This document shows positions 1 through 13,100 of a stretch of 64,000 nt of DNA, one piece after another. The translations under genes were made by a program, and so were the position numbers. The first letter of the stretch is position 1. Each line of letters opens with the position of its first letter. The stretch covers positions 1,054,001-1,118,000 of the forward strand of contig JAPEHQ010000005.1 of the NCBI GenBank assembly GCA_027405735.1, read 5' to 3'. The notes beneath the pieces are model-generated. The model was not told the DNA's origin, ran no database searches, and worked only from the letters and a program-made list of their open reading frames with translations. Source of the stretch: Mucor racemosus (Eukaryota; Mucoromycota; Mucoromycetes; Mucorales; Mucoraceae).

Positions 1-256
1 AATAATCATGAATTGGATGGTCATCAGCAATTATCAAGACGCGAAAGCTATCCAAACTTGGTATGTGTTTTGCATTAATAAAAAAATAATCAATAAATAC
101 TCATTTAAACGTGATAAACAAAGAGCACAAGTTATCTAGCAGGTGAACATCATAACAGTAGCGCTGGAAATTATTCTGACTGGCAGGGTTATTTACAAAA
201 CGAGCCGCAACAAACTAATTATTTGATGCAGACTAATAATGCATCGACATATCAGC

Positions 257-344
<88 letters not shown>

Positions 345-2506
345 GCAACAACAATTACACCACCATCATCACCACCAACAGCAGCAACAATACCGTAAAT
401 TTTCAGTTGATGTACCTCCTTCTTTTGCTTCTAAAAGATTAGATATTTTGGATAAATCAAATAGTAGATTGACGCCATCTTATTCAAACCCGGATTTATC
501 ATCTGCAAGACGCATGGGTAGTTTAGATGCAGGAACTCGAAATTTAAGAAGATATGATCAAAATGTATTTGATGATTTAATTGTAGATCATCAACAACAA
601 CAACATCAAGCATCAAGGCTCCCATCTTCTTCCTCATTGCTAAATGGTAACTCTGTTTATAGCCCATCAACAGCATATCACCAAGCGTTTCCTAGTATGG
701 TTAATGCTCCTCCTCCCCCTTTGATGTCTCCTTCAACAAATACCATGAATCCTTTATTGGCAACTCATTTGATGAGACAAATGAGTATTAGTCATAGCAG
801 ACCAACATCTCCAACTATTAGTAGAAAAAACTCTATTCAACAGCAATTGAGAAGAACTAGTTCTGCTACAACTATGAATTCTAGTATGAATAGTAATCCT
901 ATTAATTTGAATTCTACTTCGCCTGAACAAGACCGTTTTGCTACAATTCGCTTAGAGGATGTTGTCGATGAGATTTATTCTCTCTGCAAAGATCAATATG
1001 GTTGTAGATTCTTTCAAAAGAAACTAGAAGAACAAAAGCCTGATCAAAGAGACATTATATTTACACAAATATGCCCTCATTTTGTAGAACTAATGACAGG
1101 TAAGTTTACATACAGATATCTAGTAATATTACTATAAAATTAACATACCTTTTGAATAGACCCCTTTGGCAATTATCTATGCCAAAAGTTGATGGAATAT
1201 TGTACAGATAGCCAAAGAACAGAAATTGTTGAACAAGTTTCAAATGCCATCATTCCAATCTCTTTGAATATGCATGGTACTAGAGCTGTACAAAAGATGA
1301 TTGAATTCCTGACCCTTCCAGAACAAGTAAGGATCTACATTAATATAAATGGAGCAATGTGTTCTAACAAAAAATCATTATAGATTGAAAAGACCATTGA
1401 AGCTCTGTCTCCAAATGTTGTTACTTTAATCAAAGACATTAACGGAAATCACGTCATTCAAAAGTGCTTACATCGACTCTCATTTACAGATAAACAATTC
1501 GTATATGATGCAGTAAGCGAAAATTGTATTGAAGTAGCAACACATAGACATGGTTGTTGTGTTTTGCAAAGATGTATCGATTTCTCTGCTGAAAGCCAAA
1601 AGGTAATATATATATATATATATATATTAAATATCAATGAGAAGACGCAATCTCTACTCCTTTTATTAACGTGTGTGCCATTATAGAAACAATTGGTTGA
1701 TGAAATCATTAATAATGCATTGACATTGGTTCAAGATCCTTATGGAAATTATGTTGTGCAATATGTGCTCGAATTAGGAGACGCTCAATTCTCGGATAGG
1801 TTGATACGCCAGTTTATTGGCCATATGAGTGGACTTTCTGTTCAAAAATATAGTTCCAATGTTATGGAAAAGGTAATACTTTTTTGTTTATAAAAAATAT
1901 CAAGTTTTAATCAAACTATGTACAGTGCATTCGTGTTGCTGAAGAAGATACGCGTCGACATCTTATTGAAGAGATGGTCAATCGTCCTCAACTTGAAAAA
2001 CTATTGAAAGATTCGTATGCCAATTATGTTGTTCAGACTGCTTTGGATTTTGCTGAAGAATCTCAACATCAAAAGGTAATAAAAAAATCAATGAGATGCC
2101 TTGTTCACATTGCTAATGTTTCTACAATTATAAAAAAAAGTTGGGTGAATGTATTCGTCCTTTGTTACCTGGGATAAGAAACACTTCTTATTGCAAACGC
2201 ATTCAAGGCAAATTGAACAGAGATCAAAGACAACCACAAACCCAGCAACAAAATGCACAACCTTATCAGCAACAATCCCAAAATTATTTCCAAACAAATT
2301 ATACCATGGGAGGAGCAGTATCAGGAGCTGGGGGAGGAGGAGGTCTAGTAACAGGACAAGGGTTAGCTGGGATGGCCGGAAATATTCATCCTTTAATGGG
2401 GAGCAGTGACCTAAACAGCTTTGCACCTTCCGCTACTGCTTCTTCATCTCCCTTTGTTGGAAATGTTCCTCATTATAACTTTTCCACTACTTTTACCAAC
2501 CCTTAA
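1..2506 (+). CDS. Pumilio/PUF-family RNA-binding protein (Mpt5/Puf4-like), 5' end outside window
   Basis: Post-transcriptional regulator that binds mRNA 3' UTRs. Exons supported by GT-AG introns and continuous PUF homology: up to 1099, 1160-1326, 1384-1602, 1687-1872, 1926-2075, 2141-2506. A further upstream exon (about 1-64) is likely but its junction with the region starting near 140 is not settled. The N-terminal half is low complexity: a long polyglutamine, a short His run, and Ser/Asn-rich sequence. The C-terminal half holds eight PUF repeats, each with a readable RNA-contact triplet: CRxxQ, NYxxQ, TRxxQ, NHxxQ, CCxxQ, NYxxQ, SNxxE, NYxxQ, then a terminal half-repeat containing SYCKR. 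The arrangement resembles yeast Mpt5/Puf4 more than Puf3, but I cannot assign orthology. The tail after the repeats is Gln/Gly-rich and ends at TAA 2504-2506. Confidence 0.93.
256..354 (+). repeat. (CAA)n microsatellite coding polyglutamine
   Basis: Twenty-nine uninterrupted CAA units (256-342), then CAG and three more CAA. They are read as Gln in the PUF protein. Nearly pure CAA tracts are slippage-prone, so length variation between strains is expected. Confidence 0.97.
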
Positions 2507-3015
2507 AAAAGTAAGGGAGAGAGAAAGAGAGAAAAGTTGCCTCCTAACTTGTTGCTTTTGATGTACATCATGTATACCTTTTTTATTATTATCATTATTA
2601 CCATAACTGTAACAATTTCTCCTATTTACATAGTTTTTATACATTGAATAGGGTTGTATTCACAAACATATTCATATTTCGCAATTATATATTTCGTGTA
2701 TAATACTTTTTCATTTTTTTCCAAACCATTTCATTTCAGCTTTTTCCTCTTTAAACAAGCAAACACTTATAAATAAAATAATCTATTTAAAAAAATCTCG
2801 TTGTTGTTTGATATGTATGCAAATCCATGGTACAGATAAGCCTTTCTGATCGGTAATAGATTTCTTTCATTGAATATTGGATTAACAACTAGGATATTCA
2901 GAGCATTAATACTACAAGACCAGTTTGCTTTTAGTGTCAAATTTACATGGTTATTTTGCTCAGATCTTGCTATCAAAGTCCATGGATACATATTAACCCT
3001 ATACTTATTAGGGTG

Positions 3016-3049
<34 letters not shown>
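2507..3049. other. 3' flank of PUF gene and (TA)n microsatellite
   Basis: No gene seen. The first about 250 bases are probably 3' UTR and downstream flank of the PUF gene. A (TA)n tract lies at about 3018-3049 at the outer edge of RepX copy A. Open frames here are short and read through the TA tract, so they are not called. Confidence 0.6.
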
Positions 3050-3051
<2 letters not shown>

Positions 3052-4310
3052 TATTGTGCTATCTGTTCCTAAAGATAATGTGTATGATATCTCACAGAAA
3101 AGTCGAAAATAGTAGGTGAATTTTGCAGCGCTGCCCAACTTTTTTTCACTAAGCAACACCAAGAACAAATTATATGGCAATGTACCTGAGATGCTTACCT
3201 TTAATCTAAAGAAGAGTATCCGGAAATATCCTAATTTTTGCTGTTGGTATTAATTTTTCAGTGCTAATGTTTCAGATTTTTTACGCGTATTTCACTGCTA
3301 AAGGATTGAAAACTTTGAGGCTTCATACCTCTGCAAACAATTAAGCTATACGAACATTTTTTAATAATAAACCTTACTTATTTTGAAGCGCTTTATAACA
3401 TATTCAAGTATAAAAAAATTCTGGGCACTTTTTTTTTTATTTCATTTTTTTTGATATTTTTGTAGTAGATTTCAAAATATTCGTTAAATTAAGCGACATT
3501 TTTTTAACATTCATGTCATTGACCTCGTTGAGCTCTCTCGGACCCAATTTAGTTTTTTTCAAAATATTGATTTTTCGTGGAGATATCCTCAAAAATGTAT
3601 CTAAAAAGATTCCTTCGCTTCTGCCTCCCAATTTTCCCTTGTATAGCCTCATCCCAAATTTTGAATTTGAAAAAAAAAATCACAAAAATCTTATTTTCTC
3701 AACGAAAAATGCAGCTAGAAGGTTCAGCAATGGCTCAATCGATAGATACTTTTGTTGTACACTATTCCTATAAACTATTTTTAAAGCATGTTTATAAAAA
3801 GTGATGTGTATCTTCAAAAAACCTCCAAACTTTCAATCGCATTTTGTGCAAAATTTAATGTGAAGCATTTGTCTGCATTTTATTCAGATCGATGCAGAAT
3901 TTTAAACTGAATAAAAACCATTTAATAAGCTATTTCAACTTACTTTGCAGTTCATGAGCCATTAAGAATTTTTGTTTTTTTCATCATTTTCTGGTCGATT
4001 TTTCAGATTAATTTTTAACCCCAGTTAGCATAGAATTAAGCTGTAATGTAAACTATTATTTTGATTATCTCGACGAAAAATCTATATTTTTCGCTGAAAC
4101 AAAAAATGCAAAGCAGCCTAGAATTGGATATACCTTGTGAACACAAAAAATTAACACCTTAATTTAGGCGCTCAATGTTTGACAATTTATTTTAGGTAAA
4201 TTGTGGTAAATTATTATGGTCAACATTTGGCCAGTGCACTTATATTCTGGTATTAATATTACTATTTTCCAAGAGATAACAATGGCTTATAAAGTGAAGA
4301 GTGAATTAAG
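3050..4310 (-). repeat. RepX copy A (inverted partner of copy B)
   Basis: Dispersed repeat named RepX here. It matches copy B (6730-9720) in reverse orientation over about 1.25 kb, from the TA tract inward to about 4310. The segment 3437-3804 is effectively identical to 8791-9158: two overlapping reading frames translate identically. More diverged relatives lie at 22701-25449, 28990-30240, 41576-42690 and 63185-63815. No transposase or RT is seen, so the class is unknown. Confidence 0.85.
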
Positions 4311-5600
4311 TATGTAAATGTCGAATACTTCAAAAATCAAGAATATTATATATTTTTAGCCCTCAACCCACCAATCTTGTACTACAGTAAGCTTACCATA
4401 GAAGTAGTTTCTATACAATAGCTAATAATATTGAGATAAATTTTATTTTGCTAATTGATTACTTTGGAGAGAGGACCTAAGTAGTCTGCATGTGAATCTA
4501 CTGTATATTCAACCATTGCCTTATTACAGTTAATAAGAACGAGAACATACAAAATAAAGTTAATGGGAGATATGACGGCTTCAAGTTTCAATCCATGTAT
4601 ACAGTATAGCTAAATAAACAGCTTTTCTAAATAGACAAATTCAAAATATTGATATACATATGATATTCTTCTTTGTCAATTGTCATACAAAAATAAACTA
4701 TCAATGTATTATAGTTATTAATATGTCCAAATAGGTCTTTAGGATAAATGGATATTGCATCATTATTACGTGGCAATCTCGGATTGTATCAAATTAAAAC
4801 TAAAAGATCCAAACTTAAGTGATTTATCGAAAGGTAAATCGTATAAAATTAATCAAATGAAAAAGTACCGTGTTATTATGAGCTTATAGAGGGGGTTTAT
4901 TATATACTAATTGAATGAGTGTATTAAATGTGAGTGATAATATAATTAGAATGAGCATTTGGATATTGTGTGGGTATATTGGAATCATGCTTCTATGATT
5001 TATGATTCAATAGTAGCATGATAATAGACGCATGGAATATGACCTTGCTTGACTTGCATGTTGAACATCATGGTTTGACAGATGTTCTAAATTGGTAATT
5101 CGGTAATTCCTAATTCTAATAAATCATTAAGGATCTATATCAAATAATCCTCAAGAATTATATTTCAAATGTCCAGGCTTAGGAACAAGTACCATAAGTC
5201 AATGCTGTTATACAGAACAAAACTTTTATCGAGAGTTTACAAAACTCAAGGGATTATCAACAAAGATATTACTGTATATCTTTTTCATCCAGCTCTATCT
5301 AATGACAACCAAAAATGGTGCAGATTTCACTAATTGGGAGACGTTCTCTAAAAACTATATATTCGCAGAAAATACATAATACTAATGCCATTATTATCAC
5401 GTATCCATTTCTCTTAATTTTTACTTGGGAATTGCCCTCGCCACATTATATACAGTGATGTTCAAAAATATAAAACATTTTACTTTTGATTTATTGATAT
5501 CTCTACCGATTATATATATATTGCAAACCATTATTATAGACCGAATTAAAGATACATATCGGAAAATTAGTTAAGTTACATATAAAAGCCTGGTAAAGCT
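4311..5600. other. Interior of the inverted RepX pair, no gene seen
   Basis: AT-rich sequence without long ORFs or recognisable protein remnants. It lies between the inverted RepX arms. Confidence 0.5.
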
Positions 5601-6190
5601 TTTCACATTTGCAATTGCCAAAAATGCCAAATTTGTCAAATGATTGATCATTCTCAAAACTGCAGTAAACAGCATTATGTCTTTTTCAAGCTGCATTTCG
5701 TACTACCTCAACTTTATTCAAATTTACAGCTTTATTTACACTATTTTTCTTGATCGTAAGCGTATTTTTGATGGAGTAACAATGCATGATGCAGAAATCA
5801 TTAGAAATCAGCCAAATGACTAATCATTTTTATTGGTTAAAAATGGAAATATGAAGACTCTTGTAGGTCTTTATTTTTAAAAAATACAGAATGTGCAGCA
5901 TTTTCTTGTTTATTTGCATTATTTTACTGGATTTTAGCTACAATTTTGATCAAGTAATGATGCATTTATCTCCAAATTTATAAAAATTGACTAAATGACT
6001 AATGGTTTTAATCACTCCAAAAAGAAACATTAAAGCATTTGCATTTTTGTTTTTTTGGTACTGCGATGTGCGCAAAATTTGCCGTTTTCATTTCCATATT
6101 TTTTCTTAATTGTAGCTGCATTTTCCATGGAGTAATGACAGATATACCATCGGAAAACATCTTCACAAAATGGTTCAAATGACGGGAGCC
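5600..6190. repeat. Degenerate tandem repeat, period about 180 bp
   Basis: The anchor AAATGA(C/T)T recurs at 5638, 5814, 5993 and, degenerate, 6177, giving spacings of 176, 179 and 184. A second anchor (GGAGTAAC or CAAGTAATG or GGAGTAATG, often followed by ATGCAT) recurs in the same phase about 40 bp upstream of the second, third and fourth anchors. The units are highly diverged, so this is an old array. The 130-codon minus-strand frame at 6008-6400 overlaps it and is not called. Confidence 0.6.
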
Positions 6191-6730
6191 ACTAATATTG
6201 CTTGAAATTTGAAAGAGCGTCAATTTTGCTGGGGTATAAATCGGCCAATCATATCGTTCTATCAAAATCTCGAAAAAAAACTTAATGTCTTGTTTCAAAA
6301 TCGACTCTCTCGGACTTTCAATGAAATCGTGCGCTTTAAGCTGTAGACTATTTTTAAGCTGTAAATGTGCAAAATATTGGAAATTAGGAAATGTTTCCAA
6401 TATTTGACAAAAAACTGTATATTTACCGTCACCTGACCATTAAATGGTTTTTGTAGCTCATCCAATTCTGCATTAATTTACGGTTTTAAATAAAACATTT
6501 TTCTCTCAAATTGTTTCATAAATACAGATTTTTTGTGCGTCACAGCTTTATATTTAAGTCAACTATCATTCATCAAATCTTAATTTGTCTATAACTCGAT
6601 AAAAAATTTATATTTTTTGAAGATTCAAAAATTATCTAGTAGATAATGTTGCATACAATATGCTTAGCTATTTTTTGCGGGTTATTAATAGATAAATTTA
6701 TTCAAGAAACAAAGGTTTTTTTTTTCATTT
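6190..6730. other. AT-rich repeat-island spacer
   Basis: No gene or recognised repeat boundary. It follows the about 180-bp array and precedes the RepX segment that is also present at 24300-25449. Confidence 0.4.
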
Positions 6731-9720
6731 TCTAATATTTATTTGCTTGCAGTTACTTAACTCAATATTTGAAACCTAAACTTTTTTGAAACATAAATTC
6801 AAGACATATTGCAATACTATACATGACAGCATTGATAATGTATAAGCACGATGTTTAATTATTAATTTCGGTGTCCTCATTTTCGTATATGCTGATTTTC
6901 ACTGATTTAAGGCTCTATCTCTAATTTCAAATTGTTTATTTAGCAACAAATCCCATTTGGGAAAAGGGTGCTCTTAGTCGTACGATTTATCTAACAAATT
7001 CATGGGATACTATAAAGGTATTTAGCGCTGGCTAATGTTATTGCTGTAGTATGTTTTGAAACTTATTACAGCCTATTTGGATCAATATTTATTGATTATT
7101 ACAAGCATTTTTCTAATTCCTTCGATTTTTTAAGCAGAGAAAGGCAGGTTTGTTACGCCAGGAGATTATATTAATCTCAAAGCTAAAATATGTACTAAAT
7201 CATTTAATAAAAATAAAGGAAAACTGTTATAAAATGAAAGAGCACACTGAAACTAAAGAACTTTATTATAAGATCGAACCATCTTCTTTTATATTCACAT
7301 TCTCTAATTATATGACCTGTTTAAATGAGTCTATTTATATATATACATATATCATCCAATCAAGTCTAGGTGACACACGCTAATTCCATATTCCTGCATA
7401 CACGGAGCTTCATAATACACAGCAATGTAGAACTTAACATATCAAACTGTGTCGTAATCTTAACCAAGGAATGCACCCAGATCTGTGGATGCAACAAGGT
7501 TTCTTGTCGAAAATGGTGGTATACTTCTTCCAAGACAGTTGTTAACTAATGAAATCAAGATATGTTATTTGTATATTTACTACATATCAAGTACAACTTC
7601 AAAATTTAAATTTGAACCATTATTTGATTTTATAAAAATGCTCAGAACATCGAAACAGCCCATACAAATAGTTTAAGTAAGTACGAGTTTTGATCTCTCC
7701 ATTTCTGACAGCAACTTGGGGAGGCGGAACCTTTTGCAATTCTGTGAATTAGCACTAGATGTACTGTATTTACCATTAAAACGAGAGCTTATTTAGATCG
7801 ATATTTGGCGAGAACTGGTAAGCTTACTGACTTTAGTAGGTGTGAACAGCAGGTAATCAACACTTTGTTCAAATTTACCGAATGCACAATGATTTATGCA
7901 AGCTGATATTATTGGATATACTTGGAATATCGACTACCCATACCTATACTCATGTAGAGTGGAAGCTTAACTGGATCATTATTTATAAAGATTATATTTT
8001 TAACTGTTTCCATTAAAAGGGCGCAGTAAAGTATAGATGCACTTTGGCATTAATTTTCTCGATATGCAGTAGGTTGTGGAAGTTGCCCTTCATTGTTCCC
8101 AAGGCGTGTACCTACCCTCATGTAAAGTTGAAAGTTTGTAAGGTTGAAATTCATCGAGATGAGTTTTTTATTGTCCGTTTTTACAGCTGTAGGAAAGGAG
8201 GCTTCAGATGGCTTTTAAACAGTTTTCAAATGTTGTCGCTTAATATTGAGTCGAATCAAATAAAATTTTCGAAGGAGATGTACACCTTAATCCCCCTTTA
8301 CTTTATAAGCCATTTTTATCTCTTGGAAAATAGAAATATTAATGCCAGAATATAAGTGCACTGGCCAAATGTTGACCATAATAATTTACCACAATTTACC
8401 TAAAATAAATTGTCAAACATTGAGCGCCTAAATTAAGGTGTTAATTTTTTGTGTTCATAAGGTATATCCAATTCTAGGCTGCTTTGCATTTTTTGTTTCA
8501 GCGAAAAATATAGATTTTTCGTCGAGATAATCAAAATAATAGTTTACATTACAGCTTAATTCTATGCTAACTGGGGTTAAAAATTAATCTGAAAAATCGA
8601 CCAGAAAATGATGAAAAAAACAAAAATTCTTAATGGCTCATGAACTGCAAAGTAAGTTGAAATAGCTTATTAAATGGTTTTTATTCAGTTTAAAATTCTG
8701 CATCGATCTGAATAAAATGCAGACAAATGCTTCACATTAAATTTTGCACAAAATGCGATTGAAAGTTTGGAGGTTTTTTGAAGATACACATCACTTTTTA
8801 TAAACATGCTTTAAAAATAGTTTATAGGAATAGTGTACAACAAAAGTATCTATCGATTGAGCCATTGCTGAACCTTCTAGCTGCATTTTTCGTTGAGAAA
8901 ATAAGATTTTTGTGATTTTTTTTTTCAAATTCAAAATTTGGGATGAGGCTATACAAGGGAAAATTGGGAGGCAGAAGCGAAGGAATCTTTTTAGATACAT
9001 TTTTGAGGATATCTCCACGAAAAATCAATATTTTGAAAAAAACTAAATTGGGTCCGAGAGAGCTCAACGAGGTCAATGACATGAATGTTAAAAAAATGTC
9101 GCTTAATTTAACGAATATTTTGAAATCTACTACAAAAATATCAAAAAAAATGAAATAAAAAAAAAAGTGCCCAGAATTTTTTTATACTTGAATATGTTAT
9201 AGAGCGCTTCAAAATAAGTAAGGTTTATTATTAAAAAATGTTTGTATAGCTTAATTGTTTGCAGAGGTATGAAGGTTCAAAGCTTTTGATTTTAACAGTG
9301 AATAAGCAGTAAAAATCTGAAACATTAGCACTGAAAAATTAATACCAACAGTAAAAATTAGGATATTTCCGGATACTTTTTTTTGATTAAAGGTAAGCAT
9401 CTCAGGTACATTGTCATATAATTTTTTCTTAGTGTTGTTTAGTGGAAAGAAAAAGTAGAGCAGGGATGAAAAGTGAGACCCAGTTTTCAAGTTAAAAAGC
9501 AGTGAATTTTACCTGTTTTTGAGTTTTTCGTGAGATATAAAATAAATTTAGGAACAGGTATCATAATGCAGCCAACTTATATGCATTTTGCAGTGTCCAA
9601 GGTATATTCTCAAACTTTTTTCTGTAGAGTTAATTATAGAAAAAAGCGGCTAATACTGATTTGGAAAACTGGTCTATATTATACATTGTAATTTGATTTT
9701 GCTAAAATTCAGTTTTCTCG
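6730..9720 (+). repeat. RepX copy B, longest copy, interrupted by a solo LTR
   Basis: About 3 kb. The left part (6730-8240) matches 24300-25449 and partly 21230-21550. The right part (8230-9720) matches copies A, C, E, F and G. A 346-bp solo LTR sits inside at 7151-7496. The frame 8943-9158 (71 codons, beginning MRLYKGKLGG) is shared with other copies, but comparison with copy C shows about 12 replacement to 6 silent changes, as expected without coding constraint. Confidence 0.8.
7151..7496. mobile_element. Solo LTR, 346 bp, TSD AGGTT
   Basis: Starts TGTTACGC and ends GATGCAACA (TG...CA with inverted termini), flanked by AGGTT at 7146-7150 and 7497-7501. The empty site is seen in the related RepX segment near 24680, where the flanks are contiguous. 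A diverged partial copy in reverse orientation lies at 21689-21868. Only one LTR remains, consistent with LTR-LTR recombination. Confidence 0.88.
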
Positions 9721-10110
9721 ACTATTATGATAGTTGGCAGTTATCTCAGAAGGCAACGTTATGTATGATTTTAAGATGCGTTGCATTTTCCAAGTATCTG
9801 GATGAAGTTATAGTTATTGTATCGTCGATTTATTTATTCCTAGTGTAATTTTCCAGAAAAAAAACAGCCAACTACTTAAAATAAATTACAAGTTTAAATA
9901 CATATAGCAGGGATTTTATCCGGTTTATTACTTTCATATTCCATGTGATATGGATATCATATAATAACATTTTAGTAAACGTATCCTGTTAGTGTATGGC
10001 AATAATGCAGTTGAAAGCAATAAATGTGTATCAAATTGATAATACATGATCTCTTTATTTTGATTAATAGATTGAATGTATTAATTGATACGCTTGGAAA
10101 TAATGTAACT
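9721..10110. other. Intergenic, no feature seen
   Basis: AT-rich spacer between RepX copy B and the 3' end of the DIS3L2-like gene; the last part is presumably that gene's 3' UTR. Confidence 0.4.
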
Positions 10111-10114
10111 TTTT

Positions 10115-13100
10115 TTAATCATTTCGTTCTTCTCCAGAGAAAGGATTCACAGGATATATATTAATTATAGGTGGCGAGACATTATTATTGATTTGTAATC
10201 GAACATCTATTTGAGAAAACATACTGATTGTTTGCATACAGGACTCATCATCCAAAATGACAGGTGGTATCAATTTACCAGCATCAACAATTTTGTTTTG
10301 AGCGGGTTCCTTTAATGTCAATCTGGCTAATCTATCGAGAGCTTCTTCGTTTTCATCATCGTCATCGTCAATGTCATCGTCGTCATCATCATCACTGTAG
10401 TCATCTTTTCTAACTCTTTCTGTATATATTTTCTCCTCGTTATGCATTGTCACAGGAACGCCTCGTTTCCAGAATATATTCAAAGATAATTTCGTCTTGT
10501 CAAATCCAAAGCGAGATACAGGTAAATCTTGCAAGTGTATCCTCTTTTCAAGACCATATTCAGGTATGTATACTTCGTATGTTTCTTTGGAGACTACAAT
10601 GACATCTGCTTTTGTGTATACAGGGCCACTAAGCTCTTCCATCATGGTTAGATACCTGCTCAAGTATATCATAATGTCATTATCTTGTGCATTTTTTGCA
10701 CCATCCTTTTTAGTATTACATTCGAATGCTATTTTTTGTGTCATTTTTTTGTTGTATGGACAAGGTGATACTATAAAAAATCAAAGCCATCAATCTTTTT
10801 ATATAATTCACTGCAGAAACTATCAACTACTTTACCTCTATTAGATCGGTCTTCATTGGAAATAGCAGTTTCCAACAAACGATGTACAATGACATCAGCA
10901 TATCGACGAATAGGTGATGTGAAATGAGTATAAAAGTCTTCATTCAGTGCGTAATGATGGTATTTTGAGATATCTAAAGAGCCCGAGCAAAAATACTTTG
11001 CACGCTGCATGGTCCGAATAGCCAATATCAAAAGTACATCTTTAACATCTTGATTATTCACTTTATTAAAAGATGATTGCAACGAGCCAGCACTATGGCT
11101 ATCAAAATCAAGGCCAAGTACTTCTGTAACCTTGATAAACGCATTCTAAAATATAAAAGTTAGAGGTAATTTGGTTGTGAAATTTATAGAATACATAATT
11201 ATTACCAATCTTTTTGACAGGGGATCTTCATGTCTTCTTAGTAAAGCTTCATCTGGAAATGCGCTTGCAATTTTGTGTGCGACACTAATGTTTGCAAGAA
11301 GCATGAATTCTTCGATCAATCGATTAGCAGCTTTAGCTTCAAATTGAGAAAATGAAATAGGGTCTCCTTTATCATTTAATACAAATTGCAATTTTACAGA
11401 GTTCATTGAAAGAGAACCTCCATCATATCTTGCTTGTCGCATTTTAACAGAAAGCTCATACAACATTAAAATGTCATTGGAAATTGAATAATCATTATGG
11501 CTGCCATAAATATCGACATCTACTGGTAAAACATCTCCTTCAATTACTCTCTGGGCATCGTCGTAAGCAAGTTTTGCGCAAGATCTATATATATATATAT
11601 TTTTTTTAAAAAAAATTAATACCAGTTTCATCTTATCGAGTTTTGCATTACTTTATAATTGTCTTTCCAAACCAGGTTTCCACAGGTTTACCATGGTTGT
11701 CCATCTTCCAAATAACAGAAAATGCAAGTCTACAATAAATTAGTTGGCATAAGAATATATAATCTGTTTAGAAACAAGCGATTTACCTCTCGACGCCAGG
11801 TTTAAGACTACAAAGCTCTTCACATAAAAGAGGTGGCAACATGGGAATTACTGAATCAACCAAGTAGGTACTTGTACCACGAGCTCTTGCTTCAGAATCA
11901 AGAGGTGTATTACGTTTAAGAAAATATGTTACATCAGCAATATGGACACCAACTTCAAAGAAGCCATCATCCAATTCTTTAATATGAAGAGCATCATCTA
12001 AATCCTTGGCAGTGGGCGGGTCAATGGAAAAGACTCTTTCTTTTCTTAAATCCCGTCTAATTTTATACTCTTTTTGAGGTATCACCCAAGGAGTGTCTGG
12101 TAAACATTTCAGAGCAACGGGAGTAAATTCATTATCAATAATACAGTTATTTGCGATAATAGCTTTTCTTTCTGTATACAAATCGCCTATAGGGCCAATT
12201 TTTTTCTCGATTTTTCCTGCAGGATGTTTATCTGAAATTTGCCATCGAATAATCGAAGCCTATATTAAGGTTCAATCAGATTTGGTAATATGAGTATGAA
12301 ACATGTACTCACAGAAAAGATGTGAGTCTTGTAATATTCTGTATTATCAATCAAGTCTCGAGGGACATCTTTGCCTCTAAGAATAAAGAAAGGAATTCGT
12401 CGATCAGTTGGCTTGAACCAAGCAATTACAGGACCATTTTGCTTATTATCGTTGTTTCTGAATGAGTCAGGTGCTCCTGGTTTCTCCAAGAGTATGGTTC
12501 TAATAGAAAATGTAATTATTATACAATATCAGTCGAATGTTATAACAGATCAAATACCCGGTGTAATTAGCATTTGGAGCTCTTTCAATTATACTAATGA
12601 CATGGCCACAGTAGGTAGGTTTATTATCTTCTTCATCTCCTTCTTCGGTCTCTTCGTCCTGATTACCCTCTTCTTCGTTTTCTGCTTTTGCAGAAACTTG
12701 TTGCATTTGTTCTTGCTCTTCTTCTCCCTGTTTTTCTTTTTGCCGCTGAAGATGAGATTCTTTTCTTTTTCGCTGGCGCTCTTTACGCAGCTCCCAAACT
12801 TCATCGACATCCTTTAATTGTACTGCTACAAGATCACCATCTAATGCACGATTTCTATCATTGAAGCCTCCAATGTAAATATCGAAATCGAGATCGTCGG
12901 ACTTGACATAAGCATCTGCTGGATTTTTGGTTAAACGCATAATGCCTTGATACAATGTGCCTCCCTCTAATCCGAATTCCACATCTAGAGGATTTATGAA
13001 TGGTTGAAAGAAGGTTCTTTTATTGTATGAATTTCTGTCCCAAGGATGAACATACGCTGTCATGCTTCTAGCTACATAATTGACAGTTTAAGCATTGTTA

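Noticed and set aside
6008..6400. 130-codon minus-strand ORF as a gene
   Set aside because: Overlaps the degenerate tandem array, no motif or family resemblance, no splice context.
8791..9158. Overlapping 71-, 75- and 86-codon frames in RepX copies A and B as conserved small genes
   Set aside because: They are on both strands of a multi-copy repeat, and the copy-to-copy changes show no coding constraint.
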